A stretch of DNA of 64,000 nt from Nematostella vectensis (Eukaryota > Cnidaria > Anthozoa > Actiniaria > Edwardsiidae), in NCBI RefSeq assembly GCF_932526225.1, contig NC_064043.1, forward strand, positions 6,067,501-6,131,500, in the 5' to 3' direction. The notes under the pieces were generated by a model. The model made no database searches, was not told where the DNA came from, and worked only from the letters and a program-made list of their open reading frames with translations. Both the position numbers and the translations under genes were made by a program. Below, piece by piece: positions 1-12,200 of the stretch; the stretch's first letter is position 1; each line of letters opens with the position of its first letter.

Positions 1-1855
1 ATGGCCGTGACAGGCACCCCCAAAGGTCCCAAATGCAAAATGAAGAAAATCCTTTATTCCTTTTATGATAGCGAGCTCGAGCACAGCGAGAAATTTAAAC
101 GCAAGAACGGTCTAAAACTTTTCTTTTTGCGGGCACTGATTTTTTTTTTTTTTTTTTTACCATTCTAGAAGCCCAATGAAGCGCTATGCTTCCAAATAGC
201 GCAGAAGACGCCCCTCTATACGATGATGATATCTGCACCGCTGCAAAGAATATCATAAAACTGATATCGAGATATCTGATTTTTTATCCTGTTACCAGTG
301 TTTCTTCCTCTGATTGTTATCGATTATAGCACACTGCTAAAAGCATTCTTGTGCCCTAATTCCGTTTATCATTATTTTTGGCTTGACGAGCTCAAGGAGA
401 CTGCTCTTGAAGACTTAGTATAGAAAGGCTTTCTTTTTATTCATCGCTAAGAATAAGATAAATAAGAAGCCTTTACTACTTAATTATCGCATAACTGCAC
501 TGTAATCCAAGGGATTTGGCGGAGGCTCCCCTCGTTCTCTGGATCGCGAAGGACGCACGCAGCGCCTTCCCAAGATTCTCGGCATGTGTTCCCTTTTCTC
601 CCTTGTGGTAAGCTATATCAAGAAAGATAATCATTGAAACTCAAAATACTAGGCCACCTGCATGGATGTGGCTTACTAGTGATATAAGCTTATTTACATA
701 TTAGTCGCAGTAACACAATGTCTGTGATATAGAGATTTACTAAATTTGACTCCGACAGCAAAGCAAATTGACGTCATTAATATGATCTGAGTCGCCCTCT
801 TTGAACTCAAGAGGTGCTTTCCTTTCGCGTGTCTCTTGTAGCCAGTGGCATCGTCCTTTCTCAAAACACTCACAGACGGAGTAAGATTTGATTATACCTA
901 ATCGAATTTTCTTCACAGCAGATAATTGTAGCTAGCGCGGGCGCAAAAATGATCTTATGGAAAACAAGGCTCGATGACCCCTCCCATGTAACTTCCAATT
1001 TCCCCCGGCCTCTTTAGCATTAGATCAGAATATTCAATGCGTATCCATAAATATTGGCTCAGCGTGTAGACTAAGTAGCTTCCTTTTATTTCCCGTAAAA
1101 GGTTATCTTACATAAATCGCAAATATTGTTATGAAATAAACACACAAAAGGTAATGGAACATGATAGCTGAAAGCCCGTGGGAATTTTTTACTCCCGGGT
1201 CTATCATAGCGTCCAGTTGACTCAAAATAAACCTGATGGTGGTCTCCAAGGCGTTGATACATCCGGCGAAAAAAATCCTCACTCTTCTTATCCCACGTAT
1301 CCAGGCTACGATCTAACAAATACTCAAAATATTTCTAATGATTATAAGCCATATTGACTTACTCCGCACACGTGCAAAATTATTTGCGATGCGTAATTCG
1401 GTATAAGCTTTTATTATTTGTCTCTCGTTATTGTAGTTGTGTAGACCGGAGGTTGGACTAATAGCCTAGACATTTGATGCATTATCCGTCCACGCTTTTT
1501 CCCAGACCGGAAGCGCCGCAAAGCTGCAAGTTGGTTAAAAAGCCCCGTCATTGAGGCCATCCACAAATGCACAAGTCGACTGACAACCGTAATAGCCAGA
1601 CAAAGAATTCGCTTTACCCCCTGAAAGACATTCCTTCTTGTGTGTAACGCGCTGAGATTTTGTTATCGCAGTTTTACGACGTTCTGCTAAGTCTTTTTGA
1701 TTTTTTGTCGGACACGGTTGTGCGCGTATCAATTTGCGAATGCAGGAATGTTAGCAGAGATATGCGCGCGCATCTTTTCTAAGTCCCCCGCTACCTTCCA
1801 AGTCGTCCGATGGTTCCCGTTTGCTACCGAGAATCTAGATGACGTTTCCTCTGAC
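1..1855. other. Upstream spacer / 5' region of the Dok-7-like gene
   Basis: No gene could be supported here. An open stretch starts at base 1 (MAVTGTPKGPK, about 55 codons, ending in a T-run) and another lies on the minus strand at 1086-1319. Neither has recognisable domains or convincing splice boundaries. The last few hundred bases probably hold the promoter and 5' UTR of the gene that begins at 1856, but no TATA box or clear initiator stands out. Confidence 0.4.
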
Positions 1856-4800
1856 ATGAACCTCATAGAGGGACCAGTTCGTTATAGAAAGAGAAAGAAG
1901 GTAATCATGCATTTTCTTACTTCAAATGTGAGCTATAATCATGGGCTCATTTGGGATGTTTTTTGGTCTTTAGTGGAAGTTGAGATGGGCAGTCCTTCGA
2001 AGAGTCAACCCAGCCGCGGGTAAGATGTAGCATCAGCGCTTGATTTCGTATCCCGTTTACTCCTTTGAGTAGTGCCGAAAGTGAAAGTATTTTCATTTAA
2101 CTTGAAGTCGCATCCCCTGTAGTGATCAAAGCAAAGGTAGTGGGGACTCTTAATAGTTTTGGAGGTTTATTTACTAAGTTGTTTCGCTTTCGACATGATG
2201 AGTAAGCGATGAATTACGTTTGTGATTTTCATCTAGTCGAATGTACTTAGCTGTCGTTAATAATGGCAAATGCTGTTCTCGCGTTGGTCACTCAAGGACT
2301 GTTGAATTTGCGCTATGATAACACTAGAAGAATTACAAGTGATGAGTAAAAGCAGATCTTTGAGTTTCATTCATCTAAGCGCGCTGCAAAACTGGAATGT
2401 TGAATCGTCTTTACTGACAGTTCGGAGTCACTATTCCGCAGTCGAAAACAAAAGCGCAATCTTTCTATCCTTTTATGCTTTTCACACATATTCTCAGAGG
2501 AGGTTTCAAGGTTTTTATTCATTGTTTGCTTACTATTCGGTGCTTTATGATCCGGGTGATTGTGCGCCGCTGTGTTTACCGACTGTTGAGGAATTTTAGT
2601 CATCAGTAGCTACTCGCAAATTTTGATTGTGATTGCAAACGGTAATTTCTCCCAGCTTGAAATTTCCCGTATTTTCTATTGCCTCTCACAGCCTGTTAAA
2701 TTCTTGTTTTTGATTATTTTATTTCAAGTTTATGTTCTCTGTTTTCATTCAAAATGTGGAGGTGGTAAATTTCAAAGTGCAGAGTGTCGGTGAATCTCTC
2801 ATTGTTTTGTTTTGGATTGGCTCCCTCGAGCACTCAAGTGGTTTCCCAAGTCTTGTCAGCTTTGCCTGCACTGAAATGGCTTCCAGCTTGTGTCATATCT
2901 CAACCAGCATCTTACAAGAAGCGACTCAAAAATGATAGATTATAATTGCCAAGAAAGTGTATGCAATTCTTTTTAGCCGTAAAGTCAATACTTGACGATC
3001 CGATTTCGTACAATCAGGCCGATCATGTAAACACAATTACGAACTTTTCCTCGTAAATTATTGTTTCCTATCTAATAACATATCGGCCGAGACCGCAAAA
3101 TAATTGAATTGGAATGAAAAATGTACTAACTTGACAGTTTCTAACGAGCTCACGAAATATACGAAATACACGAAATATATTTCTTATCCTACACAGATTT
3201 GTTATTAATGAAAAAAACTTATGAATTATTACTTATAAATCCTTACTCTCCTGAATTTCATATCAAAATGTTTTTGTTTTGAACTCCTACTCTTTTATCA
3301 ATGTCATCACTAAATCAAAACAGTCCAAAGTACCATTTCTGACTATAACATTATATATTTTGGCTGTTTTTTTTTTTTCTATTTTGTATCACAAGGTCCA
3401 AGTTATTGTCTGTTGGGTTTCCTCTTTAATAACCCACATTAGTCGCCCTGAGTGACAAACCTTTTATTTTATAGCCAGAACTAATGGGTTTAATTGCATG
3501 ATGTTATTTTTGGGCTTTTCTAAGTTATTTTTGTATTTTAGTAAAAAATAGCAGTAATGATGTGATTAGCTCACATGTAATATTTTGATATTCAAATAAC
3601 AATAAGATATGTTATATCCTGTATACCTAGAAATTGTCAATTACAGGGCATGTTTTTTTATTGTTCCAAACCTTTAGTTTATAGTAACTCTAATTGACCA
3701 GGTTGGTTAAAAAGAACTGCAAACGTTTTAGGGGAGAATAAAAAAATAAAGAGATATATAATAATATATAGTTGACCATAAAAGTGTTTCCAATACAACA
3801 AGCAACTTTGTTATACATGTTGTTAAAAAGAACTGCAAACGTTTTAGGGGAGAATAAAAAAATAAAGAGATATATAATAGATATAAAATAATATATATAT
3901 ATCCGAGAAATACATATATGTAGGTTTTCTTTGTTTAGCTATAAAAATCTGAAGAAAAGACAAAAGGTATCTATCTATATGTATTTCTGGTTGGATCAAC
4001 ATTTTTGTTAACTAAAAATATATATGTATATATAATATAGACTGTAGCACCTTAGCTAACTGATTCTCTTTTCTCTTTTAGATGTCCTTGACCTCATACT
4101 CTACCAAGACCAGGTCAGTGCCAGATCAAGACAGAAGGAGAAAGCCTTCATCTCCTTGAAAGCATTTGCTGGCCTACAACTTTTGAACAAACTTGACAAG
4201 CACTACAATGTCCTTGTCACCATCACCACAAATGAGGTTGTTCATCTCAGCTTTGAATGTATCGAGCAGAGAACTGAGTGGGTGGCACATCTTCAAAAAC
4301 AATTTGGCCAGGGTAAGAGAGCTGAAGGTGTACTAAGTGCCTATGCAAATAGCACCTCATTGCTGGAGAAACTCACACTGTTGGGCCTATTTCCTTTATA
4401 TATTTTTTACCTTGCTATTGAGAACCAACCTTACTTTTCTCATGTTTACTGAATTGCTCGAATAAGTGCCTTCCCAAAAAAAGCTTCTCGCCTAGAAGAA
4501 AAAATGAACATAAGTGCCTCCCCTGAATAGGCACCTAGCCTAAACATGCACTTTAGACTTTGATTATGGGGGGTACAGTACGGTATAAGTGTAGTAATAA
4601 CTGACAATATTACCTGCCACAACATTTTACTTGTGAAACCTAGTTTTTTATGGTTCTGTGAAGATTTACTCCTTGCACGTGGTAAAAAGACACTTAATCT
4701 ATAGATAAAACAGATTTTGAATAAGTACCCTCCCTTTAAAAATTAAATAATCACCACATTCAAGCAATTTTGGTGTATTGTTTATTTTTTGTCTACACTA

Positions 4801-7480
4801 TGGACTTAGGCGACAATATTTTTGTGTTATTTCTCGACAGAACAATCCTACCAAGGCATAATTCCACGTCACAAACAAAAAATAAAATCAGGAGAAGCAA
4901 CTTTACGATTTTACAAAACATTTTTTACACTTACTCGAAAGGACAACTTCAAATGCTTAGGAAAATGGAACCTTGTGGATTTACCCCATTACGGTGCAGT
5001 GGATGGGGGATTTGCCTTCCAAGTCAAGGATGAAACCACTTCTCATGGCCTGCCAAGTATCTACTACTTTGCTACGCGGCAGGGGAAGGAGATCCATGAG
5101 TTGTTTGACAGTGTGTGCAGAGGCGCAGATGTACTCTTGGAGAATACTTATGTCACCCCTGCAGGTAATGGATCATTTTTTTTACCCCACTTTCCCATGT
5201 TATGCCAGATGAGTGTGACCTTAGTTAAGGGGTATGGGGTTACAACTATTATGGTACAGATATACTTATGGGAAATAGGTTTGCAACCCGGCAGGTATTG
5301 GAGCATTTTTCTAATACCCCATTTTCCCTGATTAGCCAGAGGGGCATGGCACTAGTTACGGGGTGTGGGATATCAATCACAGCCGCACCTTTTTTTTTCG
5401 GCCACTCATTAAGTTGTTAACCTTTATTCAGTGGCCACCATACAAAGACAAAAGTAATTTTTGTTCTGTGTGCGGGGTTGATGTATTTAGATACCACAAT
5501 TAAACTGATAACTTGCATTCCATGACCATTTGTCCCGACCCCAAATGTGACCACGTAATAGAGATACCACTGTATTATTGTACCATGACGACCATTTTTA
5601 TTTTATTCTTGCCACCAAAGGATGGCAACCTGCATTGTATATATAATCCCGGTGACTACACCTGCTTGGGAATAATGAACCATTTGATGACACAGGGTAC
5701 AGGTTATTCTAGTGAAAACATAGGGAGGTAGTATAGTGCGAATTTATTCTTCTATGTAATAGATGATATATGTTTTTAACCCCCCTAACTTGTCATTCTT
5801 TGTCGCCATCCTTAGGTCTGCCCCTGCAAAAAACTCCTTATAGACAAAACAGTTTAAGGACTTTTGGATTAAACAAATCCGCTTGGTCTAAGTCATTAAT
5901 TTTGTTTTCATTTACTGCTAGGCCCGCCACCCCAAAGATCTGAGAGCCAGACGGAGGGGGTCTCTTCCCGTCCGAACTTCTTCAAACGAACATGGCTAAG
6001 AATATCGAAACGAGGGCCGAAAAGACCTCGTCCAAGAAGTCGCAGCGTGCCCTCGCTCTCAAGACGAGGCAGACATCACGAGGAGGTCACTGCCCCCGTC
6101 CCACTCACGCCTGAGCTCCCGTCAACCACCACGAGCGAGGTATTCAAAGACGAAACGAGATTCTCAAGAGAGACGGCTAAGTCCGTGAAACCGAGCGAGA
6201 CTAGCAGCGAGCATCCACTTACGCCAGATGGTTATGAGTTGATGAATGATAATCCAGACGAAGTGTTCAATGAAAATGTTTATAGAGTGAACAGCATGAC
6301 ATCGCAGAGCTCCGATAAACGGCTTTCTCTTCTGTTAGCTCTTGAGCAGGGGAAAAAATCTCCCATCGACGAGGAATCGACGGATAAAGATGGGTATGTT
6401 CTCGTGGATGAGATGGACGTCGAGGAGATTGTTAAAGAAGCAGAGCGGCGATTAGAAGAAGAAAAGAAACGTGGAGATGAAGCACCAAAAGCAACCCTTG
6501 ATCAAGCGTCCGTGACAAATAAGGACGGAAAAGCACTGGTCTGTAGCTCTGAAGGGACGACGCAAGCAGGTGAAGAGAAAAAAATAATAAAATCTGACGA
6601 AGTTGCGCAAGATGATACTGACGGTAAACCTACACTAGGAAAAGCTAAATCGAAAGAAACACTAGTAAATGGTGTGTGTGCAGCTGGGAAGCATGAAAAC
6701 GGTCCAATTCAAAACGAGGAGAAGAAAAAAGAGGAAACACCTCCAGCAAGATTGCCAAAGACTGGCAAGAGCAACAGGCAGACGAAAGGCAAACGAGGGT
6801 TGAAGAACCCACCGCCGGAATTGAGTCTCCCAGATGGGGACGTATTAAAGGACGCCCCTTACGTCAACACCCCAGCAGCAACGACTACAGATTACGTTAA
6901 CGTCACCTCGCCTCCAAAAACTGCGGACTATATCAATGTACCCGGGAGCAAGTTAAAGGTTCTTAGGGAGCGCAGTAGAACGACGCCAAACAAGAAGAAA
7001 CAGCATCACTACGATATGTACGACGGTAACGACGATTCCATCTACCATAGCGTGGAGTCACTCATGCCAGGCAACCCGGCCTACCAGAACCTCCAGCACG
7101 ACGCCAACCGCAGTCACAGCTTTGATAATATTCCTGGCCATGCTTATAGCAACCTTCCTGGGCACAATGGTTCTGCTGGCCTGGCTTACCAAAACATTAG
7201 TCCACCAGGGGCTCAGGCGTATGTCAACATTAACTCGACTCCAAAACGCAAATTCCAAAGGAATCCAAATACTCATAATCTTAATTATATTCACGTCGAG
7301 GGCACAAGCGGTCCACCTGTGATGCAGTCGCCCGTGGAGCCCTCAGGGACTGGGGTGAAACCGTCGAGTGATTACACGTGGATTGATGAAAGCAAAACGA
7401 GGCTCCTCAAGGAAACTGCTCGTCTACATTCCGACCTCCGTAAAGAAAACTTACCAAAAGTACAAACGAAAAAATATTAG
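1856..7480 (+). CDS. DOK7: Dok-7-like PH-PTB adaptor protein, 5 coding exons, 734 aa
   Basis: Coding exons: 1856-1900, 1974-2019, 4082-4312, 4841-5164 and 5922-7480. All junctions are GT-AG and phases agree (0,1,1,1). Dok proteins are membrane-proximal docking adaptors for tyrosine kinases; in vertebrates Dok-7 activates MuSK. Residues about 3-105 form a PH domain, opening LIEGPVRYRKRKK-WKLRWAVL, with the Trp of its last helix in the RTEWVAHL segment. Residues about 108-215 form an IRS-type PTB domain; the stretch GKWNLVDLPHYGAV...GFAF closely follows the Dok-7 pattern. The tail from about 216 is disordered, basic then acidic, and holds seven YxN motifs (YVN x3, YIN, YQN x2, YSN), the GRB2-SH2 type. 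Human DOK7 is about 504 aa, so this tail is longer and differently equipped. The start ATG sits at the expected PH N-terminus. The Dok family is certain; Dok-7 orthology is likely from the N-terminal half only. Confidence 0.85.
2020..4081 (+). other. Intron 2 of the Dok-7-like gene, AT-rich, with a local duplication
   Basis: The intron runs from the donor at 2020 to the acceptor ending at 4081. A block of about 70 bp (AAAAAGAACTGCAAACG...AAAGAGATATATAATA) occurs at about 3708-3770 and again at about 3822-3885, so this is a recent tandem duplication. The rest is AT-rich with TATATA runs near 3880-4040. The ORFs in it (for example at 2315-2599) show no domain. Confidence 0.55.
5161..5410 (+). 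repeat. Tandem duplication (about 130 bp) containing the exon 4 donor site
   Basis: GCAGGTAATGGATCATTTTT at 5161 spans the real exon 4 donor (GCAG|GTAATG). A diverged copy begins at 5291 (GCAGGTATTGGAGCATTTTT), and similarity continues through the CCAGA...GGCATGG segments of each copy. The second copy leaves a decoy donor GCAG|GTATTG 130 bp inside the intron. The region after it to 5921 is plain intron. Confidence 0.7.
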
Positions 7481-7607
7481 TTAAATACTTGGGTGTTACG
7501 TCAAGGGCGCTAAATCAAATATATATTGACAAAACAGTTGTAGGGTGAAAGAATCGCCCCGTATTTGTAAATGCAGTTGTACGGATACAGACGTTTTTGG
7601 TAGTTTC

Positions 7608-7742
7608 TTGGTGATACGGAGCACCAGCACCAAAAACACAATGGAACAAAAGCCAAAAACAAAGACCTTAGAACGAGACAATAAATAAAGTACAAAGGCC
7701 TTGAGCACCAAAAACACAAGCTCTCCGTAACACCAAGAAATA
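7608..7742. repeat. Small foldback repeat (about 135 bp)
   Basis: TTTCTTGGTGATACGGAG at about 7609 is matched by its near-perfect reverse complement CTCCGTAACACCAAGAAA ending at about 7741. Both arms also neighbour CACCAAAAACACAA. It may be a short MITE or a 3'-UTR hairpin of the Dok-7-like gene. Confidence 0.55.
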
Positions 7743-8912
7743 CCCACATTTTTTTTTTTTTCAGAACAAATATAAATGACGTACATTTGAAATACCACGA
7801 AAGAGCGAATATCCAGAACTGCAGGACAAATCTGAATCATGTGTTCGTCAATTCTAAACATTTTTATTTTTTAAGTTTTGTATACACAAGTAGGAAAAGG
7901 CTGTTGGTTGGATAGTGTCGCGGTTTCGTGCTGATGTAGGATAAGATGCGAACTTTGGCGGAACATTGGCCTGTGGATAAGCGATGCTCAACCCTTATCT
8001 GGAGTCCGAAACAAGGTAGAAGCCCGCCTAAATACAATGCGTAGAATAACACTATGTAACGTATTAAAAGTCAAAGGCTTTTCAATACAGTATTTTATAA
8101 AATAAATGGCTACCGTTGTTACAAACCTCTCCTCGAACCCCATCTGTATTCGTGTTCTATTATTATTATTATTCGAGTGTAAGGAGATAGAGCTTTTCAT
8201 TTAAAAAAATCTGTTTTCGAGTTATTTGTGTGTGTGTGGGGGGGTATTTTATAAAGAAATGGGCACCGTTTTCACAAACCTCCCTTCAATCCCCATCTTT
8301 CTGTTTATTTGGCGAGTGTGTGTGTGTGGAGAAAGGAGGGAGACACACCCCTTGGTCGTTCATCGCGCGCCACAGGAGTCCCGAGATCCATGTCTGAAGG
8401 TACAAAATAAAGCCTGTAGTTGTATGAGCGCTAGGTATGAAATGCATAGAGACACGTTAGAAATACGGTACTAGGCCCTTCTACATAGGCCCTTCAAGAG
8501 CAAGCAAGGCAGCCAAAATAGCTTTTTTAGTGCGGTAGCCTCTGACGCTAAAACAGTTGCGGGATTCCACGTCCCCCTCCCTCTTCGTGCTGATATACGA
8601 ACAATAATAATGATACCCCCCCCCCCCCTAGGGATTGCTGTCTCTCGCTCGTCTGAGGAATTCTCGATCCGTCTCTGCTGAAAACGTAAAACAAGAGAGC
8701 AGACAAGGCTTTATTTAAAACATGTGTTTTCAACGAAAAACTTGATTGGTCTCTTTGTTTTCTAACGTTGCTTTCTATTCATAAAATGTCCACATAATTA
8801 TTGCTATAATGTACATCGTCTAACTTCTTTCAATTTAAAAATGTCATGGGCGACTAAACCAACGCTCTGTCTCCTCGTGCTCATGGGATCCAGCTCTTTT
8901 TTCTTTTTGAGC

Positions 8913-9117
8913 GCATTATCACCAGTTTACTTAAGGAGGTCGGACGGAAACCTTAAACGTTAAAAGACAAAAGAATCTATTAGGATTCGTGCTATAAAAC
9001 AGGCCGTCCGCTCTTAATTATCAGTCAAATGCTCGAAGAAACTTCCAATAGACACGCTTTTAAATTTTTGAAATATTTTCCGTTAAAAATCAACCGGAAG
9101 TGAACTGGTGACAATGC
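8913..9117. mobile_element. MITE, copy A (ATTATCACCAGTTTACTT ends)
   Basis: The left end GCATTATCACCAGTTTACTT and the right end, GGAAGTGAACTGGTGACAATGC, are inverted copies of each other. The interior (about 205 bp) matches, in reverse, the element at 35587-35843: shared segments include GTCGGACGGAAACC, AAAGACAAAAGAATCTAT, GAAACTTCCAATAGACAC and CGTTAAAAATCA. It is a non-autonomous DNA element with no coding capacity. Confidence 0.8.
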
Positions 9118-9230
9118 TTGCGTGACCGAGCCACAATTCCAACATGGCGGCCGATTAGTCCATGGTTCGAGTTTTCCGGGACGACACCAATTACCGACAA
9201 TAACGGTTCGTCTCGTCCCTAAGCCTCCAA

Positions 9231-12200
9231 TCAGCCAAATCGTTCCTTATCTTTTTGTACCTCAAGGTTGCGCATTAGAATTGCATTGTTGCGCTCCTTG
9301 ATCTTAGCGATACGAGCGTCAAGTTCTCGCTCCTTCTCGTCCCTTCCATCAACCACACCCTCATCGATTTCTGGCTTCTTCTTCAGGAGAAGACGAAGAT
9401 CCTCTGTAGAGTAATAGAAACAAGTCAGCTAAACATACGAACATAAATATCTAGGCAAGGCAGATAAATAGAGTGGTTTTTAAAATCCCGTATAACACAA
9501 TGTAATTGTTAAAGTGTAATAGTTAAGGTGGCGCGCCGAGGTTGTTTTGGCTAAACAGCTTTTATACTATGTTCCCTACAGAAGACTTATTTTCGGCGCG
9601 ATTTTCGTAAATTTTTCAGATTTTATTAATACATCTATGCTATATCAGATTAGAAGAGGCGACTATTAGAAGAGGCGCGGCTTGGGCTCAAATGTTGGAA
9701 AGAAATAAATTTTTTAGTTTTCAAATTATGTTAATAAAAATACTCTCGAATTGACCATCTGGAATTTATTCTTGTGCAACACTGGTCCTCTTGCCCCTCT
9801 CACACAAGTTGCCTTAGGGTGTGGACTTAGCAGGGGGCGTAAATTCGGGGATGGATCTTTGTAGGCAAGAGTGCATTTATTTTTTCAAAGATTGCGAGGA
9901 CAATTTTGGCGTAAAATAAAGATTCATCAATCGCGAAGTTTGACAGGTCAGTTTTAAACCAAAAATTCGTGTGCTTCAAGCTGGAGTATTGTTAGGTGTT
10001 ACTGTGAATTTAGAAAAAAAATTAATCGCGCCGATTTCGATTGCTTCCATTTACCTTGCATGAAAAAATATAATTTGATTTCAAACAAGTGTGAATCTTG
10101 TGGGATCTGACAAAGCATAGATGTATTAATAAAATCTGAAAAATTCACGAAAATCTTAGTAAAACTTAGTAAAAGCTGTTTAAGCCAAAACAACCTCGGC
10201 GCGCCACCTTAAGCAAGAACAAAAGAGAACAAAGACATTACAGTGTATTAGTACTAAATAAACTAAAAAGTATTTCTAGGTATTTAAAAAACCCACTTAC
10301 CCAGGTTCCAGAGCCTCGGACGTCTCTAGTTAGTGGCAAGAGCCTCATCTCAACCTCGCTGGCCACTAAATAGAGAGACGTTTGAGGCTCTGGAACCTGG
10401 GTAGAACCCTCTCTAATGAAATTGTTAATTAATATTTTAAAATTTAAATTGTTCAAATACAGTAAAAGTAAGAGTATTTTATGCCTTAGTTAGGGGTGGT
10501 GATAATATTAGGTGTTAAATGCATGCCTGGCGATTCAATACGGCATGAAGCTTGGCGTGGAAATTAGAATTGAAAAATAAGTAAACAACGGTATATAACA
10601 ACTATTACGGACACACTGGTACATACCACAAAACTTAATAGTGGCAAGGACAATGCAAACACAAAAAAACTTACTATGCATAACGAGAAGAGCTACTTCC
10701 AAATACTTACATCTAATGCCTCAGTTATTCTTACCTTCTTCGCCACGAACTGTTTCTTTTGCTTCTTGTTTGGTAGATAGCACTTTGGTCTTGATATTAA
10801 TGGATATCTTTTTAGATAAAACAGGGACAGTCTTTGCTGATAAGCGTTTTCTGGCATCTACTTTACCAAGGATTTTAGATTGCTTTCCGTTCTGTGTAGC
10901 ACTCGCCTTTTTTACATTTTTAACAATATCTGCTTTTTTGTCTAAAATAGAGTCTGTTTCAGAAACTGGTTTTGGTTTTGAGATTTTTATCACCTCCTCT
11001 TCGAGTGATTTTTGAGGGAGTTGAAGCCTCGAATGAACAGGACCCTTAGGTTTTGCTGATAGGGAATCATTGTTCTTATTAACACTTAAGTTCTTATCAA
11101 CCTTTTGACTCCTAATTTTACTTGGACTTCTGCTTCGGCCTCTTTTGGTATTCAATCCATCCTTTTCTCTGCTTTTTAAGCCTGTGCTTCTTACTCTATT
11201 TATTGGACTTCTGTCCCTCTTGACAGGACTTCTTTCTCTTTTAACAGAGTTCTTTTCCCTTCTCAGAGGACCTCTGTCTCTCATAAGTGGACTTTTTTCC
11301 CTTTGAACTGGACTTAATTGTCTCCTTTGTGAACTCCTGTCTCTCCGTAATGGACTTCTCCCCTGCTTACTGTGACTCCTGCTTCTTTCACGGTCCTTCT
11401 CTCTTAGGATTCGTTGACTTAAACCCTGTTTATATCTCTGTAAACTTGCACTTCTTCTCCTTAATGGGGATCGACTTCTCCTTGGAGATCGCCGATCCCT
11501 GGGATTTCTATGCGAGTCTTTATCCACCAATCCTCTGTATCTACTGCGTAAATCATTATTTGATCTAGATAGTGTGGGAGACCTACTGCGAGAATGTGAT
11601 CTTGTTTTTGTCTTTGTTGATTTGTCCTTAAATGCAGGAATTTTGAGCCCAATTCTTGACTTTACTCCCTTGGTACCAGGTTCGTCGTCAAAATCACTCA
11701 AAGAGTCAGAACTACTTCCTCCTATACTTATGCAATCTGCATTACTATCAACATCATCCTTGATTTCACCAGCTGATTGAGCTTTTTGCAGATTTTTAGA
11801 CTTTGCTTTTTGTTGGTTATTTTCACTTGCTGAATCACTTGCAGTTGATGTTTTTGATAGTGAGCCCTCCTTTTTTCCAACACATGTTTTGGGCATTTTC
11901 TTAAAAACACCAAGGTTTTTCCCCAGAGGTTTTGATATTGAGTCCTTTTTTGAATCCTGTTGATTACTCCCAGGCAGAGTTGCTGTTTTATTAGGTTCTG
12001 CATAAATAGTCAATTTATTTCTAACAGTAGCTTGCTTGCCTTTGTTTGGGGATTGCAGTCTACTTGATTCTTTTTCTATTTCACTTGAATTAACTTTTTC
12101 TTTTTCCACCCACTCAACCTCCTCTTCCTCCTTTTGTTCTTCACCTTCATTTAAATCTTCAGCTATTGACACAGAACCTGCCTCCATATTTTCACCACCT

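Larger units (their letters stand above)
7481..9230. other. Spacer between convergent genes (Dok-7-like + and Ser/Arg-rich -)
   Basis: Holds the two 3' ends. An imperfect inverted repeat (about 7608-7742), (ATT)n and GT-rich microsatellites near 8160-8330, a C-run at about 8620, and the MITE at 8913-9117 are the only structures seen. No coding region is supported. Confidence 0.5.

Noticed and set aside
1-170. ORF starting at base 1 (MAVTGTPKGPK...)
   Set aside because: It ends in a homopolymer T-run, has no domain and no clear splice sites; its coding status cannot be judged at the window edge.
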